64,000 bases of DNA. It comes from Desulfurellaceae bacterium bin18 (GTDB taxonomy: Bacteria > Desulfobacterota > Binatia > Bin18). The translations under genes and the position numbers were made by a program. The notes beneath the pieces are model-generated. The model ran no database searches, was not told the DNA's origin, and worked only from the letters and a program-made list of their open reading frames with translations. Shown here in pieces: positions 8,482 through 16,518 of the stretch (the first letter of the stretch is position 1; the number at the start of each line of letters is the position of its first letter). The stretch is taken from positions 62,001 through 126,000 of the forward strand of contig MPMI01000001.1 in assembly GCA_002238415.1 (NCBI GenBank), given 5' to 3'.

Positions 8482-9474
8482 ATGTCCCAAGCCTACCGTC
8501 TGTTTGGTGTCGAGCTGTCGCCCTATTCGTTCAAAGTCCGCGCTTATTTTCGGTACAAGCAGATTCCGCACGAATGGATTGCGCGTGATTCAACCAATCA
8601 GGAAGAATTCGCGCGCTACGCCAAGCTGCCCCTCGTGCCGCTCGTCGTCACCCCGGACGGACAGGGTATGCAGGATTCCACGCCCATCATGGAGCATTTT
8701 GAGGAACTCCAGTCCGAGCCGTCCATTCATCCGAGCGACCCGACTCTGGCCTTCCTGTCCGCCTTGATCGAAGAGTATGGCGACGAGTGGGGCAATAAGC
8801 AGATGTTCCACTATCGCTGGACGTATGCCCCCGACCAGAAGTCCACGGCTGAACGCATTGCACGCCTGACCCGTCCAGGGTTGAGTGAGGAAGAATATGC
8901 GGTGGCGACCGAGCAAATCCGGACGCGCATGGTCCCGCGCTTGTCTTTTGTCGGCTCAAGCGAGCAGACCCGGGAGCATATCGAGTCGTCCTTTAATCGC
9001 CTGTTGGCCCTGCTCGAACCGCACCTTGCGCAACGTATGTATCTGTTCGGTGGCCGGCCTATGTTCGGCGATTTTGGTCTGGGCGCTCAGCTCCACCAAT
9101 GCTCCACCGATCCCTCGGCCGGCACGATCATGCGGGCGGTTGCCCCGAACGTCCTATCCTGGGCGATGCAGATGCTGGACCCCAAGGATGAAGGAACATT
9201 AGAGACCTGGGACGATCTGGCCCCAACGCTGAAGCCCATCCTCAAAGAAATCGGTCAGACCTTTCTGCCTTGGACGGCGGCCAACGCCCAGGCCCTCGCT
9301 GCCGGTCAAGAGACGTTTTCGGTCATGCTGCGTAGCACGGAGTACTCGCAGGGCACGCAGAAATACCATGCCCGGTCGTTCCGTGTTCTGCGGGAACGGT
9401 ACGCTAAAGTCGAAGAGAAAGCAGCGTTAGACTCCATTCTGGAAGAGGCCGGTTGTTTACAATGGTTACAATAA
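8482..9474 (+). CDS. Glutathione S-transferase N-domain protein
   Basis: 330-aa protein whose first 80 residues form a thioredoxin-like GST N-domain: YRLFGVELSPYSFKVRAYFRYKQIP resembles the usual start, with a Ser at the usual active-site position (SPYS), then PLVPLVVTPDG and DSTPIMEHFEEL (cis-Pro and Ser-type glutathione contacts). A long helical region follows, with ERMYLFGG-like sequence at about 185-200 (LAQRMYLFGGRPMFGDFGLGAQ), typical of the GST C-domain. At 330 aa it is longer than ordinary GSTs (about 210). It sits three genes after the dehalogenase, where glutathione-dependent dechlorination or isomerisation would fit. That link is inference. Confidence 0.82.
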   Translation: MSQAYRLFGVELSPYSFKVRAYFRYKQIPHEWIARDSTNQEEFARYAKLPLVPLVVTPDGQGMQDSTPIMEHFEELQSEPSIHPSDPTLAFLSALIEEYGDEWGNKQMFHYRWTYAPDQKSTAERIARLTRPGLSEEEYAVATEQIRTRMVPRLSFVGSSEQTREHIESSFNRLLALLEPHLAQRMYLFGGRPMFGDFGLGAQLHQCSTDPSAGTIMRAVAPNVLSWAMQMLDPKDEGTLETWDDLAPTLKPILKEIGQTFLPWTAANAQALAAGQETFSVMLRSTEYSQGTQKYHARSFRVLRERYAKVEEKAALDSILEEAGCLQWLQ

Positions 9475-9523
9475 TGCGTGCTATCGTGCGTCGATCATTT
9501 ACAGAGAAGAAGGAGAGCCCATC

Positions 9524-10669
9524 GTGTACGGCTTTGAACTGACTCCGGAACAACAACAACTCAAAGATACGGTCCACAAGTTTGCCGTTGAGGAGATGAT
9601 TCCAGTTGCGGCAAAGTATGACAAAGAGCAGGAGTTTCCGGCCGATGTCTGTCGCAAAGCCTGGGAACTGGGTATCCTCAATCCGCTCGTGCCAACCGAG
9701 TACGGGGGCCTGGGACTTGAGGTGTTTGATACCTGCCTGATTGATGAAGAGATTGTCTACGGCTGTGCGGGTATGGCGCTCAATATGGTGGCCAATAATC
9801 TGGCGACCACACCGCTGCTCGTGGCCGGTAGCGATGAGCAGAAAAAAGCCTACCTCGGTCAGCTCGTTGCCGAGCCGGTCTACGCCGCCTTCGCCCTGAC
9901 AGAGCCGGGTGCCGGCTCTGACGCCGCGGCGATCTCAACAACCTATCGTAAAGTCGGCGATGATTTTGTTCTCAACGGAACAAAACATTTTATCTCCAAC
10001 GGCTCGGTTGCGCATTGGTATGTGACTTTTGCGACCGAGGATAAAAGCCAGGGCCATCGGGCGGTATCGTGCTTTGTGCTACCGGCCGATTCCCCCGGCG
10101 TGACGGCCAACCGCATGCACGACAAGATGGGCCAGCGGGCGTCAGACACCGCGGAGATCGTGTTTGAGGATGTCAAGGTGCCGCGCGCCGGCCTGGTCGG
10201 AGCGGAAGGCCAGGGCTTCAAGATCGCTATGCGGACGTTTGACCGCAGCCGGCCCGAGGTGGGCGCCTTTGCTATCGGCATCTCCCAACGTGCGCTGGAT
10301 GAATCGGTCAAATACGCCCAGCAGCGGGAAGCCTTTGGCCAGGCCATCGCCAATTTCCAGTCTATCCAGTTCATGCTGGCCGATATGGCGATTGAGCTCG
10401 AAGCCATGCGTCTCCTGACCTATAAAGCCGCTTGGCTGCTCGACCAGGGCGCGGCCTCGTCTATTGTTTCCAGCTATGCCAAGGCGTTCGGCGCCGACCG
10501 GACCATGCAGATCACCACCAACGCGGTGCAGATTTTCGGCGGCTATGGCTATTTCAGCGAGTATCCGGTGGAAAAACTCATGCGCGACGCCAAACTGCTC
10601 CAGATTTATGAGGGTACGTCTCAGATTCAGCGCGTGGTGATTGCCAAACACTTGCTCAAAGGAGCGTAA
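9524..10669 (+). CDS. Acyl-CoA dehydrogenase, short/medium-chain type
   Basis: 381-aa acyl-CoA dehydrogenase with a canonical layout: YAAFALTEPGAGSDAAAIST (FAD/substrate loop), FVLNGTKHFISNG, the signature QREAFGQAIANFQSIQFMLADM, IFGGYGYFSEYPVEKLMRDAK, and catalytic Glu in LLQIYEGTSQIQR near the C-terminus. It should introduce a trans-2 double bond into an acyl-CoA and pass electrons to ETF. It starts with GTG at 9524, preceded by AGAAGGAGAG. The next gene, a nitroreductase, follows after 28 bp. Unlike the first gene of the array it keeps the catalytic Glu. Confidence 0.93.
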   Translation: MYGFELTPEQQQLKDTVHKFAVEEMIPVAAKYDKEQEFPADVCRKAWELGILNPLVPTEYGGLGLEVFDTCLIDEEIVYGCAGMALNMVANNLATTPLLVAGSDEQKKAYLGQLVAEPVYAAFALTEPGAGSDAAAISTTYRKVGDDFVLNGTKHFISNGSVAHWYVTFATEDKSQGHRAVSCFVLPADSPGVTANRMHDKMGQRASDTAEIVFEDVKVPRAGLVGAEGQGFKIAMRTFDRSRPEVGAFAIGISQRALDESVKYAQQREAFGQAIANFQSIQFMLADMAIELEAMRLLTYKAAWLLDQGAASSIVSSYAKAFGADRTMQITTNAVQIFGGYGYFSEYPVEKLMRDAKLLQIYEGTSQIQRVVIAKHLLKGA

Positions 10670-10697
10670 CGGTCCTGAACCGAGAAGGAGGAATACG

Positions 10698-11354
10698 ATG
10701 GCCGAAGAAATGGGGGTCTTTGAAACCATACACTCAATGCGGGCAATGCGGCGGCTCAAACCCGACCCCGTCCCGACAGAGATGATTCGGAAAATTCTGG
10801 ACGCCGGGATACGGGCACCCAGCGGGCAGAATCTTCAGGCCTGGGCGTTTGTGGTGCTCCAGGACCCGGACAACAAGAAGTTTTTTCAGGAACGGTATCA
10901 CCAGGCTATGCTGGACCGTTTCGGTGACGCCGTGAAGGTTGACCCGAGCGACAAATCGTCCTGGGCACGTACCGTCCGGGCCGCGATGCACTTGGCGGAA
11001 CATATGCACGAGGCGCCCATCCTGCTGCTGATCTGCGGCAAGCGGGATTGGCCGTTTTCCGTGCCCGCGGAAAAACGCGAAGGCAAGGCCCCACCCTCCT
11101 ACGGCTCCATCTATCCCTGCGTGCAGAACATTTTGCTGGCCTGTCGCGCCCTTGGCTTGGGGGCGAGCCTGACGACCATGCACCAGATGTTTGAAGACGA
11201 GTTGCAGGAGCGTCTGGGCATTCCGTTCGAGTATGGTGTGGTGGCAACCATTCCGATCGGTTTTCCTTCGGGAAAATTCGGACCGGTCACCCGTCGCCCT
11301 GTGTCCCAAGTGACCCACTTTGATCAGTGGGGACAGCACGAACCGCCGGCGTAG
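10698..11354 (+). CDS. Nitroreductase family flavoprotein
   Basis: 218-aa FMN-dependent nitroreductase-fold protein. The N-terminal FMN-phosphate region reads SMRAMRRLKPDPVP (13-26), followed by AGIRAPSGQNLQAWAFVVL (about 35-53). The later ILLACRALGLGASLTTMH segment is the usual second FMN contact. It would reduce nitro, quinone or enone groups with NAD(P)H, or dehalogenate in some branches. A Met at 10641 in the same frame overlaps the preceding gene, and the ATG at 10698 behind GAAGGAGGAA is clearly the start. An intrinsic terminator follows it at 11387. Confidence 0.88.
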   Translation: MAEEMGVFETIHSMRAMRRLKPDPVPTEMIRKILDAGIRAPSGQNLQAWAFVVLQDPDNKKFFQERYHQAMLDRFGDAVKVDPSDKSSWARTVRAAMHLAEHMHEAPILLLICGKRDWPFSVPAEKREGKAPPSYGSIYPCVQNILLACRALGLGASLTTMHQMFEDELQERLGIPFEYGVVATIPIGFPSGKFGPVTRRPVSQVTHFDQWGQHEPPA

Positions 11355-11386
11355 TCATCCGCCGCTCTATTGTTTGTTTTTGTGGA

Positions 11387-11417
11387 GGGGCGCAGTGTGC
11401 TGCGCCCCTGTCTTTTT
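11387..11417 (+). terminator. Internal intrinsic terminator
   Basis: Perfect 9-bp stem (GGGGCGCAG and CTGCGCCCC) with a TGTG loop, followed by TGTCTTTTT. It lies between the nitroreductase and the next LLM gene, only 18 nt before that gene's start codon. It probably trims read-through between the two halves of the catabolic array, so the LLM and SDR genes may be expressed at a lower level or from their own promoter. Confidence 0.75.
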
Positions 11418-11434
11418 ATGGAAGGAATTCACGC

Positions 11435-12451
11435 ATGAAATACTCAATGTTTCTCGCCGCCGCCGCCCACGACGAAATGGTCGGCTGGGTAAAGAAATAT
11501 GAGGCCGCAGGATTTGATTCTCTGTGGCAGGCCGAGTTGACCAATTCCGCGCTCATTCCCCTGGCCGGCATCGCGCCCAATATTCAGACGATAAAAATCG
11601 GCGCCGGCGTGGTGCTGGCCTTTAATCACAGTCCGGTGATGCTCGCCTTTCAGGCTCTGGACCTCGACCTGCTGAGTCAGGGCCGGTTCACGCTCGGCCT
11701 GGGAGTTGCCCACCAACACCGCAACAACAACTGGTACGCCGGACAGGACGCGGGCAAACCGGTCAGTCAAATGCGGGAGTATATTGAGGTCCTGCATCTC
11801 ATTATGGATAAGGCCGAGCCGGGTGGCGAGGTGAACTACGAGGGCAAGTTCTACAATATCCGCGCCCGTAACTTCTTCCCACGTCCGAATCCGAAGCCAC
11901 GGCCACGGGTGCCCATCTATGTTGCCGCGGTCAAACCGCGTATGGCCGCCCTGACGGGCGAGCTGGGTGACGGCCTCATCGGGAATCCGATGTTCTCGCC
12001 GCAGCATGTCCGCGATAATATCCTGCCACCGCTCAAAACCGGGCTCGACCGGGCCGGTCGTAGCCGCTCCGATGTTGAGGTTCTGGGCCAGTGCTTTGTG
12101 GTCATTGACGACGATCTGGCGACCGCCCACCGGGTCGGCGCGGGGGCCATGCTGTTCAGCATCTGGGCTCGGATTTACGATGATATTTTTATCGCGCACG
12201 GCTTTAGCGAAACGGTTGAGAAGGTCAGAGCACTCCAGAAGACACCAGACAAGGACAAAGGCTTTGATTTGATTCCAAATGAAATGGTCGATACCTTTTG
12301 CGCGGTCGGTCCGATTGACCGCGTCCGCGCAAAGCTGAACGAGCGCGAAGGGCTGCTCGACACGACCATTCTCGCCGTCCCCAACACCGGTACAACCCAA
12401 GAACAACGCGACCACTATCGGGATAAAATCCTGGAGTCCTTTTCAGCGTAG
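11435..12451 (+). CDS. LLM class flavin-dependent oxidoreductase
   Basis: 338-aa luciferase-like enzyme starting MKYSMFLAAAAHDEM. The stretch YEAAGFDSLWQAELTNS (about 22-38), KIGAGVVLAFNHSPVM, LDLLSQGRFTLGLGVAHQHR and DGLIGNPMFSPQ are recognisable family segments, and the C-terminal FCAVGPIDRVRAKLNERE completes the barrel. A Met at 11327 is in frame but overlaps the nitroreductase and the terminator. GGAAGGAATTC precedes the ATG at 11435. It is probably an F420- or FMN-dependent monooxygenase or reductase of the same catabolic array. Substrate unknown. Confidence 0.87.
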   Translation: MKYSMFLAAAAHDEMVGWVKKYEAAGFDSLWQAELTNSALIPLAGIAPNIQTIKIGAGVVLAFNHSPVMLAFQALDLDLLSQGRFTLGLGVAHQHRNNNWYAGQDAGKPVSQMREYIEVLHLIMDKAEPGGEVNYEGKFYNIRARNFFPRPNPKPRPRVPIYVAAVKPRMAALTGELGDGLIGNPMFSPQHVRDNILPPLKTGLDRAGRSRSDVEVLGQCFVVIDDDLATAHRVGAGAMLFSIWARIYDDIFIAHGFSETVEKVRALQKTPDKDKGFDLIPNEMVDTFCAVGPIDRVRAKLNEREGLLDTTILAVPNTGTTQEQRDHYRDKILESFSA

Positions 12452-12530
12452 AGGGGCGTCCTCAATCTCCTCGGAGTGGGGCAACACCGGGGGAGGGCAA
12501 CCACAGGGGGTTGCCCCTACATAAATTATT

Positions 12531-12567
12531 CCCTCTCCCCTGGAGGGAGAGGGCTAGGGTGAGGGGG
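12531..12567. repeat. Dispersed hairpin repeat, copy A
   Basis: A 37-nt sequence identical to 56999-57035. It starts with a 9-bp stem (CCCTCTCCC and GGGAGAGGG, loop CTGGA) and ends CTAGGGTGAGGGGG. Both copies are preceded by GTTGCCCCT. When translated by accident it yields a [18 protein letters not shown] peptide that often appears in spurious hypothetical proteins. It lies between an LLM gene and an SDR gene. Confidence 0.85.
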
Positions 12568-12617
12568 TTCTACGGGATAGGTTTCCCCCTCCGGTCCACA
12601 CGCAAAGGAGAAAACAC

Positions 12618-13373
12618 ATGAGCACGCACACCAAGGTCGCCCTCATTACCGGGGCGGGTACTGGAATTGGAAAGGCGAGCGCCCTGGCGCTCGTCCGGGA
12701 AGGCTACGCCGTTGTCCTGGCCGGGCGACGGGCCGAACTGTTGGAGGCAACGGCAAAAGAGGCCGGAAGCGAGGCGCAGACGCTCGTTGCGCCCACCGAT
12801 GTCAGCGACCCCGACGCCATTCGTGCCCTGTTTGTTACAACACAAGAGACCTTTGGCCGGCTCGACATGTTATTCAACAACGCCGGCATTAGTGCCCCGC
12901 CCGTCCCTCTGGAAGAACTGCCGTATGAACAGTGGAAAGCCGTTGTAGACCTGAATCTGACCGGCGCGTTTATCTGTACCCAGGAAGCCTTCAAGATCAT
13001 GAAAGACCAGGACCCCCGGGGTGGTCGTATCATCAACAACGGCTCTATCTCGGCCCATGTACCGCGACCCAATTCCGCGCCCTACACCTCGACCAAGCAC
13101 GCCATGACCGGCCTGACCAGATCGACCTCACTCGACGGGCGCAAATACGACATTGCCTGTGGCCAGATCGACATCGGCAACGCCGGAACCGACATGACCG
13201 CGGTCATGCAACGCGGCGTCCCGCAACCGAACGGCACGGTCGCCGCCGAGCCGACATTCGATGTAGAACACGTCGCCCAGGCGGTGGTGTACATGGCCAA
13301 CCTGCCGCTCGACGCCAACGTGCAGTTCATGACCGTCATGGCCACCAAAATGCCGTTTATTGGGAGAGGGTGA
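12618..13373 (+). CDS. SDR family oxidoreductase
   Basis: 251-aa short-chain dehydrogenase/reductase. The dinucleotide-binding motif TGAGTGIG spans residues 11-18, NNAG follows near 91, the catalytic Ser lies in NNGSIS, and the YxxxK pair is Tyr156/Lys160 in PYTSTKHAM. It would interconvert an alcohol and ketone using NAD(P)H. AAGGAG precedes the ATG. It closes the 13-gene plus-strand array and is separated from the LLM gene by a repeat-bearing 166-bp gap, so it may form its own transcription unit. Confidence 0.92.
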   Translation: MSTHTKVALITGAGTGIGKASALALVREGYAVVLAGRRAELLEATAKEAGSEAQTLVAPTDVSDPDAIRALFVTTQETFGRLDMLFNNAGISAPPVPLEELPYEQWKAVVDLNLTGAFICTQEAFKIMKDQDPRGGRIINNGSISAHVPRPNSAPYTSTKHAMTGLTRSTSLDGRKYDIACGQIDIGNAGTDMTAVMQRGVPQPNGTVAAEPTFDVEHVAQAVVYMANLPLDANVQFMTVMATKMPFIGRG

Positions 13374-13508
13374 TGGTGAGAGGTTTGGATTTAAGATGAT
13401 ATAGCGGCTTCCAGAGACTTTCGGGAAGCATCTAAACTCAGGAAGCAAGAAATGATTGAAAAGGAAAAGGATCAAACAGTGGAGGGTTTCCGGCGTCCGC
13501 CTCGGGAG

Positions 13509-13943
13509 TCAGGATTTCAGAATATCGGACCTGACGACAATGTTCTCCAGAACTCCGCATAATACATTTTGGAAATTTTCATATACAGAGAAGTTGACCT
13601 TGGGTATCGTAATTGAAGACAACAACGTCCTCGACCCTGTGTCTGACCCCACCAGCAGCGACAAAGCGAGTTGTCGGAATAATTTCAATACGAAAATTTT
13701 TGTACAAATCTCGAATCCACGGTAAGCCCGCATTTGAAATCATAACTCTACATCCGAGCCTAGAAGGATGAAATGTAGGGCGAGGTATAACCAAAATCTC
13801 GTCGTCATAATCTTCTCTTCATTGGCGAGTCCGCGTAGTGTTTCTATCGAAGGGCATGCATGAACTATAATGCAAGATGCGGGCGCTGATGAGTTGCTCT
13901 GGTCCTGTCCACTTGCCTCACCGCTGGGCCGATTTGTCAGCAT
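13509..13943 (-). pseudogene. Degraded minus-strand gene remnant(s) in an AT-rich island
   Basis: The non-coding-looking stretch 13374-13933 is visibly AT-richer than its surroundings. On the minus strand three short overlapping frames give protein-like text, including SIETLRGLANEE at about 13800-13840 and, shifted, ILVIPRPTFHPSRLGCRV and PWIRDLYKNFRIEIIP at about 13640-13790. The second frame opens after a stop and ends at 13579. No single open frame joins them, so this reads as a frameshifted remnant of an unrecognised gene. The family is unknown and the coding nature itself is uncertain. Confidence 0.3.
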
Positions 13944-13962
13944 ATATCAAATATGCGATACT
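13934..13962 (+). promoter_or_regulatory. Sigma70-like promoter with operator-like palindrome for the HigBA unit
   Basis: TTGTCA (13934-13939, 5 of 6 consensus) and GATACT (13957-13962, 4 of 6) are separated by exactly 17 bp. Between them lies an inverted repeat, CATAT (13941-13945) and ATATG (13951-13955), suited to binding by the antitoxin's HTH domain. Predicted transcription start is about 13969, only a few bases before the GTG at 13972, so the toxin message may be nearly leaderless. Confidence 0.55.
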
Positions 13963-13971
13963 CCGTTGCCC

Positions 13972-14296
13972 GTGGACTGGACCATCGAGACCCTGAATAC
14001 GACTGTGGACAAGGAACTCGCCGCTTTACCCATCGATATGCGTGCGCGGTTTGTTCGTATCTGTGAGTTGATAGAAGCGGTTGGACTGGAGCGCGTTGGC
14101 GCGCCGTATGTGAGGCATTTGACCGGTCCGCTATGGGAAATGCGAGAAGGGTAGGGATGGAATATCGCGAGCGTTGTATGTCACCGTTCAGGGGAAACGC
14201 GTTGTGGTGGTACGGGCCTTTATCAAAAAGACACGGCAGACGCCCCGCCAGGAGATTGACTTGGCGTTGAGACGCGCCAAAGAGGTACTGCAATGA
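13972..14296 (+). pseudogene. higB: HigB/Gp49-like toxin, interrupted by a +1 frameshift
   Basis: RelE/ParE-superfamily toxin (phage Gp49-like, HigB branch), normally a ribosome-dependent mRNA endonuclease of about 105 aa. From GTG 13972 the frame reads DWTIETLNTTVDKELAALP through GPLWEMREG and stops at TAG 14152-14154. Removing the single T at 14152 restores REGRDGISRALYVTVQG and the normal C-terminus IDLALRRAKEVLQ, ending at TGA 14294-14296. That stop overlaps the antitoxin ATG as ATGA. An in-frame ATG at 13870 is possible but would precede the predicted promoter. The gene is probably inactive unless the extra base is an assembly error or is bypassed. Confidence 0.8.
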
Positions 14297-14571
14297 GCAA
14301 GGTGAGCGACCTGCACAAGAAATGGAGTCGGAATGCGGACTATCGGGCCGCCTATGACGAACTGGAGCCGGAGTTTGAATTGGCCCGTGCGTTGATTGCG
14401 GCCCGCGTCAGTGCCGGGCTTACGCAGGCGCAGCTTGCCAAGCGCATGAAGACCACGCAATCGGTGGTAGCGCGGCTCGAAGGCGGTCGTGTCCACCCAT
14501 CTACCAGGACGCTGGGAAGGATCGCGCAGGCCACCGGCACCCGACTCAGGATCAGCTTTGAGAGCGGCTAA
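14293..14571 (+). CDS. higA: XRE-family antitoxin (HigA-like)
   Basis: 92-aa protein with a central helix-turn-helix: GLTQAQLAKRMKTTQSVVAR at about 45-64 followed by LEGGRVHPSTRTLGRIAQATG. It would bind the paired toxin and repress its own promoter. The N-terminal segment (about 1-35, KWSRNADYRAAYDELEPEFE) is typical of HigA partners of Gp49-like toxins. Its ATG overlaps the toxin stop by 4 nt, so translation is coupled. The antitoxin is intact although the toxin is frameshifted, consistent with decay in which the toxin is lost first. Confidence 0.9.
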   Translation: MSKVSDLHKKWSRNADYRAAYDELEPEFELARALIAARVSAGLTQAQLAKRMKTTQSVVARLEGGRVHPSTRTLGRIAQATGTRLRISFESG

Positions 14572-14595
14572 GCCCACGGACGGACCCAAATCCCC

Positions 14596-15915
14596 GTGAC
14601 CTCCCGCCTGCGCCGGACGCTCAGCCTTGCCCTGCCCATCATGGGCGGCATGATCTCCCAGAACATCATGAATCTGGTGGACACGGCCATGCTGGGCGTA
14701 CTCGGCGACGAGGCCCTGGCGTCGGTCGGGCTGGCCCAGTTCTCAACCTTTACCTGTGGTGCGTTTATCATCGGTTTGGCAACCGGCGTGCAGGCGACTT
14801 CGGCTCGCTGGCTGGGGGCCGGGCGCCTGGGTGAAATCGCCGTGCCGTTGAACGGCGGGCTGCTGCTCGTCCTGTTACTCGGTCTGCCCACCTCGGCCCT
14901 GCTGATCCATCTTGCGCCGACCCTGTTCTCCGTACTCAGCCAGGACGCTGCGGTCACCGACCACGGCACGATCTATTTTCAGGCGCGTCTGGTCGGCCTG
15001 CTCGCTATGGGCGTCAACTTTGTCTTCCGTGGCTACTGGAACGCGGTCAACCTGTCCAAGTTCTATATGCGTACCATTATCCTGATGAATGTGACCAATA
15101 TCTTCCTCAACTGGGTCTTGATCTTCGGCAACCTCGGCGCTCCGCGACTGGGTGTCGTTGGAGCCGGCATCGGCACTACTGTGGCATTGTACATCGGGTC
15201 GGCCACATATCTGCTCACCGCCCTGCGCCACGCCCGTGACGGGGGCTTTCTGGTCCGTTGGCCGGACCGGGCCACTCTGTCGGCCCTGTTACGGCTCTCG
15301 ATTCCGGCCGGTATTCAGCATGTCTTCTTTGCTGCCGGCATGTTGGCCTTCTTCTGGATTCTAGGCAATATCGGTACGGCGGAACTGGCCGCGGGGCATG
15401 TCCTGTCTAACCTGCTGCTGCTGTGGCTGCTCTTGACGAACGGGTTCGGACTGGCCGCGGCCTCCTTTGTCGGCCAAGCCCTGGGTGCCGGTAAGGTGCA
15501 GGAGGCACGGGCCTGGGGCTGGTATGTGACCCGACTCTCTATGCTGGTGGTCGGCGGTCTGGCCCTGCCGGCCTTACTCGCGCCCGACCTGTTTCTGCTG
15601 CTGTTCCTGCGCGACCCGACGACGCTGGCGCTCGCCCGGCTGCCGCTGCAACTCACCGCAGCCACCATGGCGCTCGAAGCCCTCGGTGTCGTGTTGATGA
15701 ATGCCCACTATGGAGCCGGGCACAGCCGGCGGGTGATGGTCATATCCCTGACTATGCAGTGGTGTCTGTTTCTACCCATCGCCTTTGCCATGCAAACGCT
15801 CTGGGGATTCGGTCTGCTGGCTATTTGGGTCGCTAATCTCGCCTATCGTATCCTCCAGTCCGTCACCTTCGTCTGGAGTTGGCAGGCCGGCGGCTGGACC
15901 CGGATTCGGGTGTAA
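14596..15915 (+). CDS. MATE family efflux transporter
   Basis: 439-aa multidrug and toxic compound extrusion protein with 12 hydrophobic helices. The N-terminal SLALPIMGGMISQNIMNLVDTAMLG and the mirrored second-half segment LRLSIPAGIQHVFFAAGMLAF show the internal two-fold repeat of the family. It would export cationic or amphipathic compounds with a Na+ or H+ gradient. The start is GTG at 14596, 24 bp after higA, with no strong ribosome site seen. It has no clear pathway partner nearby, and drug or metabolite export is the family-level expectation. Confidence 0.9.
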   Translation: MTSRLRRTLSLALPIMGGMISQNIMNLVDTAMLGVLGDEALASVGLAQFSTFTCGAFIIGLATGVQATSARWLGAGRLGEIAVPLNGGLLLVLLLGLPTSALLIHLAPTLFSVLSQDAAVTDHGTIYFQARLVGLLAMGVNFVFRGYWNAVNLSKFYMRTIILMNVTNIFLNWVLIFGNLGAPRLGVVGAGIGTTVALYIGSATYLLTALRHARDGGFLVRWPDRATLSALLRLSIPAGIQHVFFAAGMLAFFWILGNIGTAELAAGHVLSNLLLLWLLLTNGFGLAAASFVGQALGAGKVQEARAWGWYVTRLSMLVVGGLALPALLAPDLFLLLFLRDPTTLALARLPLQLTAATMALEALGVVLMNAHYGAGHSRRVMVISLTMQWCLFLPIAFAMQTLWGFGLLAIWVANLAYRILQSVTFVWSWQAGGWTRIRV

Positions 15916-15990
15916 CTGAGAGTGTGGACATGCTGCCCGTAGTCCGAATCTGTCTTGTTTTGTCGTTAGGTTCATTCGTAGAATGGAGAC

Positions 15991-16410
15991 ATGGCACCCG
16001 CCCCCCAACGGGGGAGACACGCTTCAACTGCGTCGTCCCAGCCGGCTTCTCCCCTGACACTCCAGCGGCAGTATGCGACTGCTACACGACCGCTCAGCCT
16101 CCATTTCGCCCAGATTGATGCCTGGCTCGTCGATAACGAACCCGTAGTCTGGCAACAACTCCGTCAGGCGGATGACGAACTCTTCCAGTTGAGCCAGCTC
16201 AACGTCTCAGAGAGTCGCTACCAGGCTGCGCTTGCGGCGTTTGTTGCCCGGTGCGAAGAAGCCGAACAGCGCTACTATGAGGCGCGTCCGTCCGAGTTCC
16301 GACTGCCACCTCTACCCGAAGGCGAACGGATTGCCGTCTATTACGAACTGAATGACGGCTCGATGCACAAGGTGAGCGGACATATAGGGCCTCCCTCTTA
16401 TCTCCCCTGA
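15991..16410 (+). CDS. Hypothetical protein
   Basis: 139-aa product with no recognised domain. The first 35 residues are low-complexity (Ala/Ser/Thr/Pro-rich). The rest is helical and acidic with text such as IDAWLVDNEPVVWQQLRQADDEL and YRQ/EQ-rich segments, ending YYELNDGSMHKVSG. GGAG precedes the ATG at close spacing. The second half looks like ordinary coding sequence, so the gene may be real, possibly with a later start. It lies between the MATE and MFS genes on the same strand. Function unknown. Confidence 0.45.
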   Translation: MAPAPQRGRHASTASSQPASPLTLQRQYATATRPLSLHFAQIDAWLVDNEPVVWQQLRQADDELFQLSQLNVSESRYQAALAAFVARCEEAEQRYYEARPSEFRLPPLPEGERIAVYYELNDGSMHKVSGHIGPPSYLP

Positions 16411-16518
16411 CTGCGTTCGCAAGAGGGAGAGAATCCGGTACAGTAGCCCGACTCATTTGCAGCGACCGATTGGTGGACGAAGACCGGCCGCTCGATACAA
16501 AAAGGGGAAGACCGGAGC

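Noticed and set aside
13579..13794. 71-codon minus-strand frame as an intact small gene
   Set aside because: Although protein-like, it starts in the middle of text that continues in another frame upstream, so it is listed as a remnant and not as a gene.
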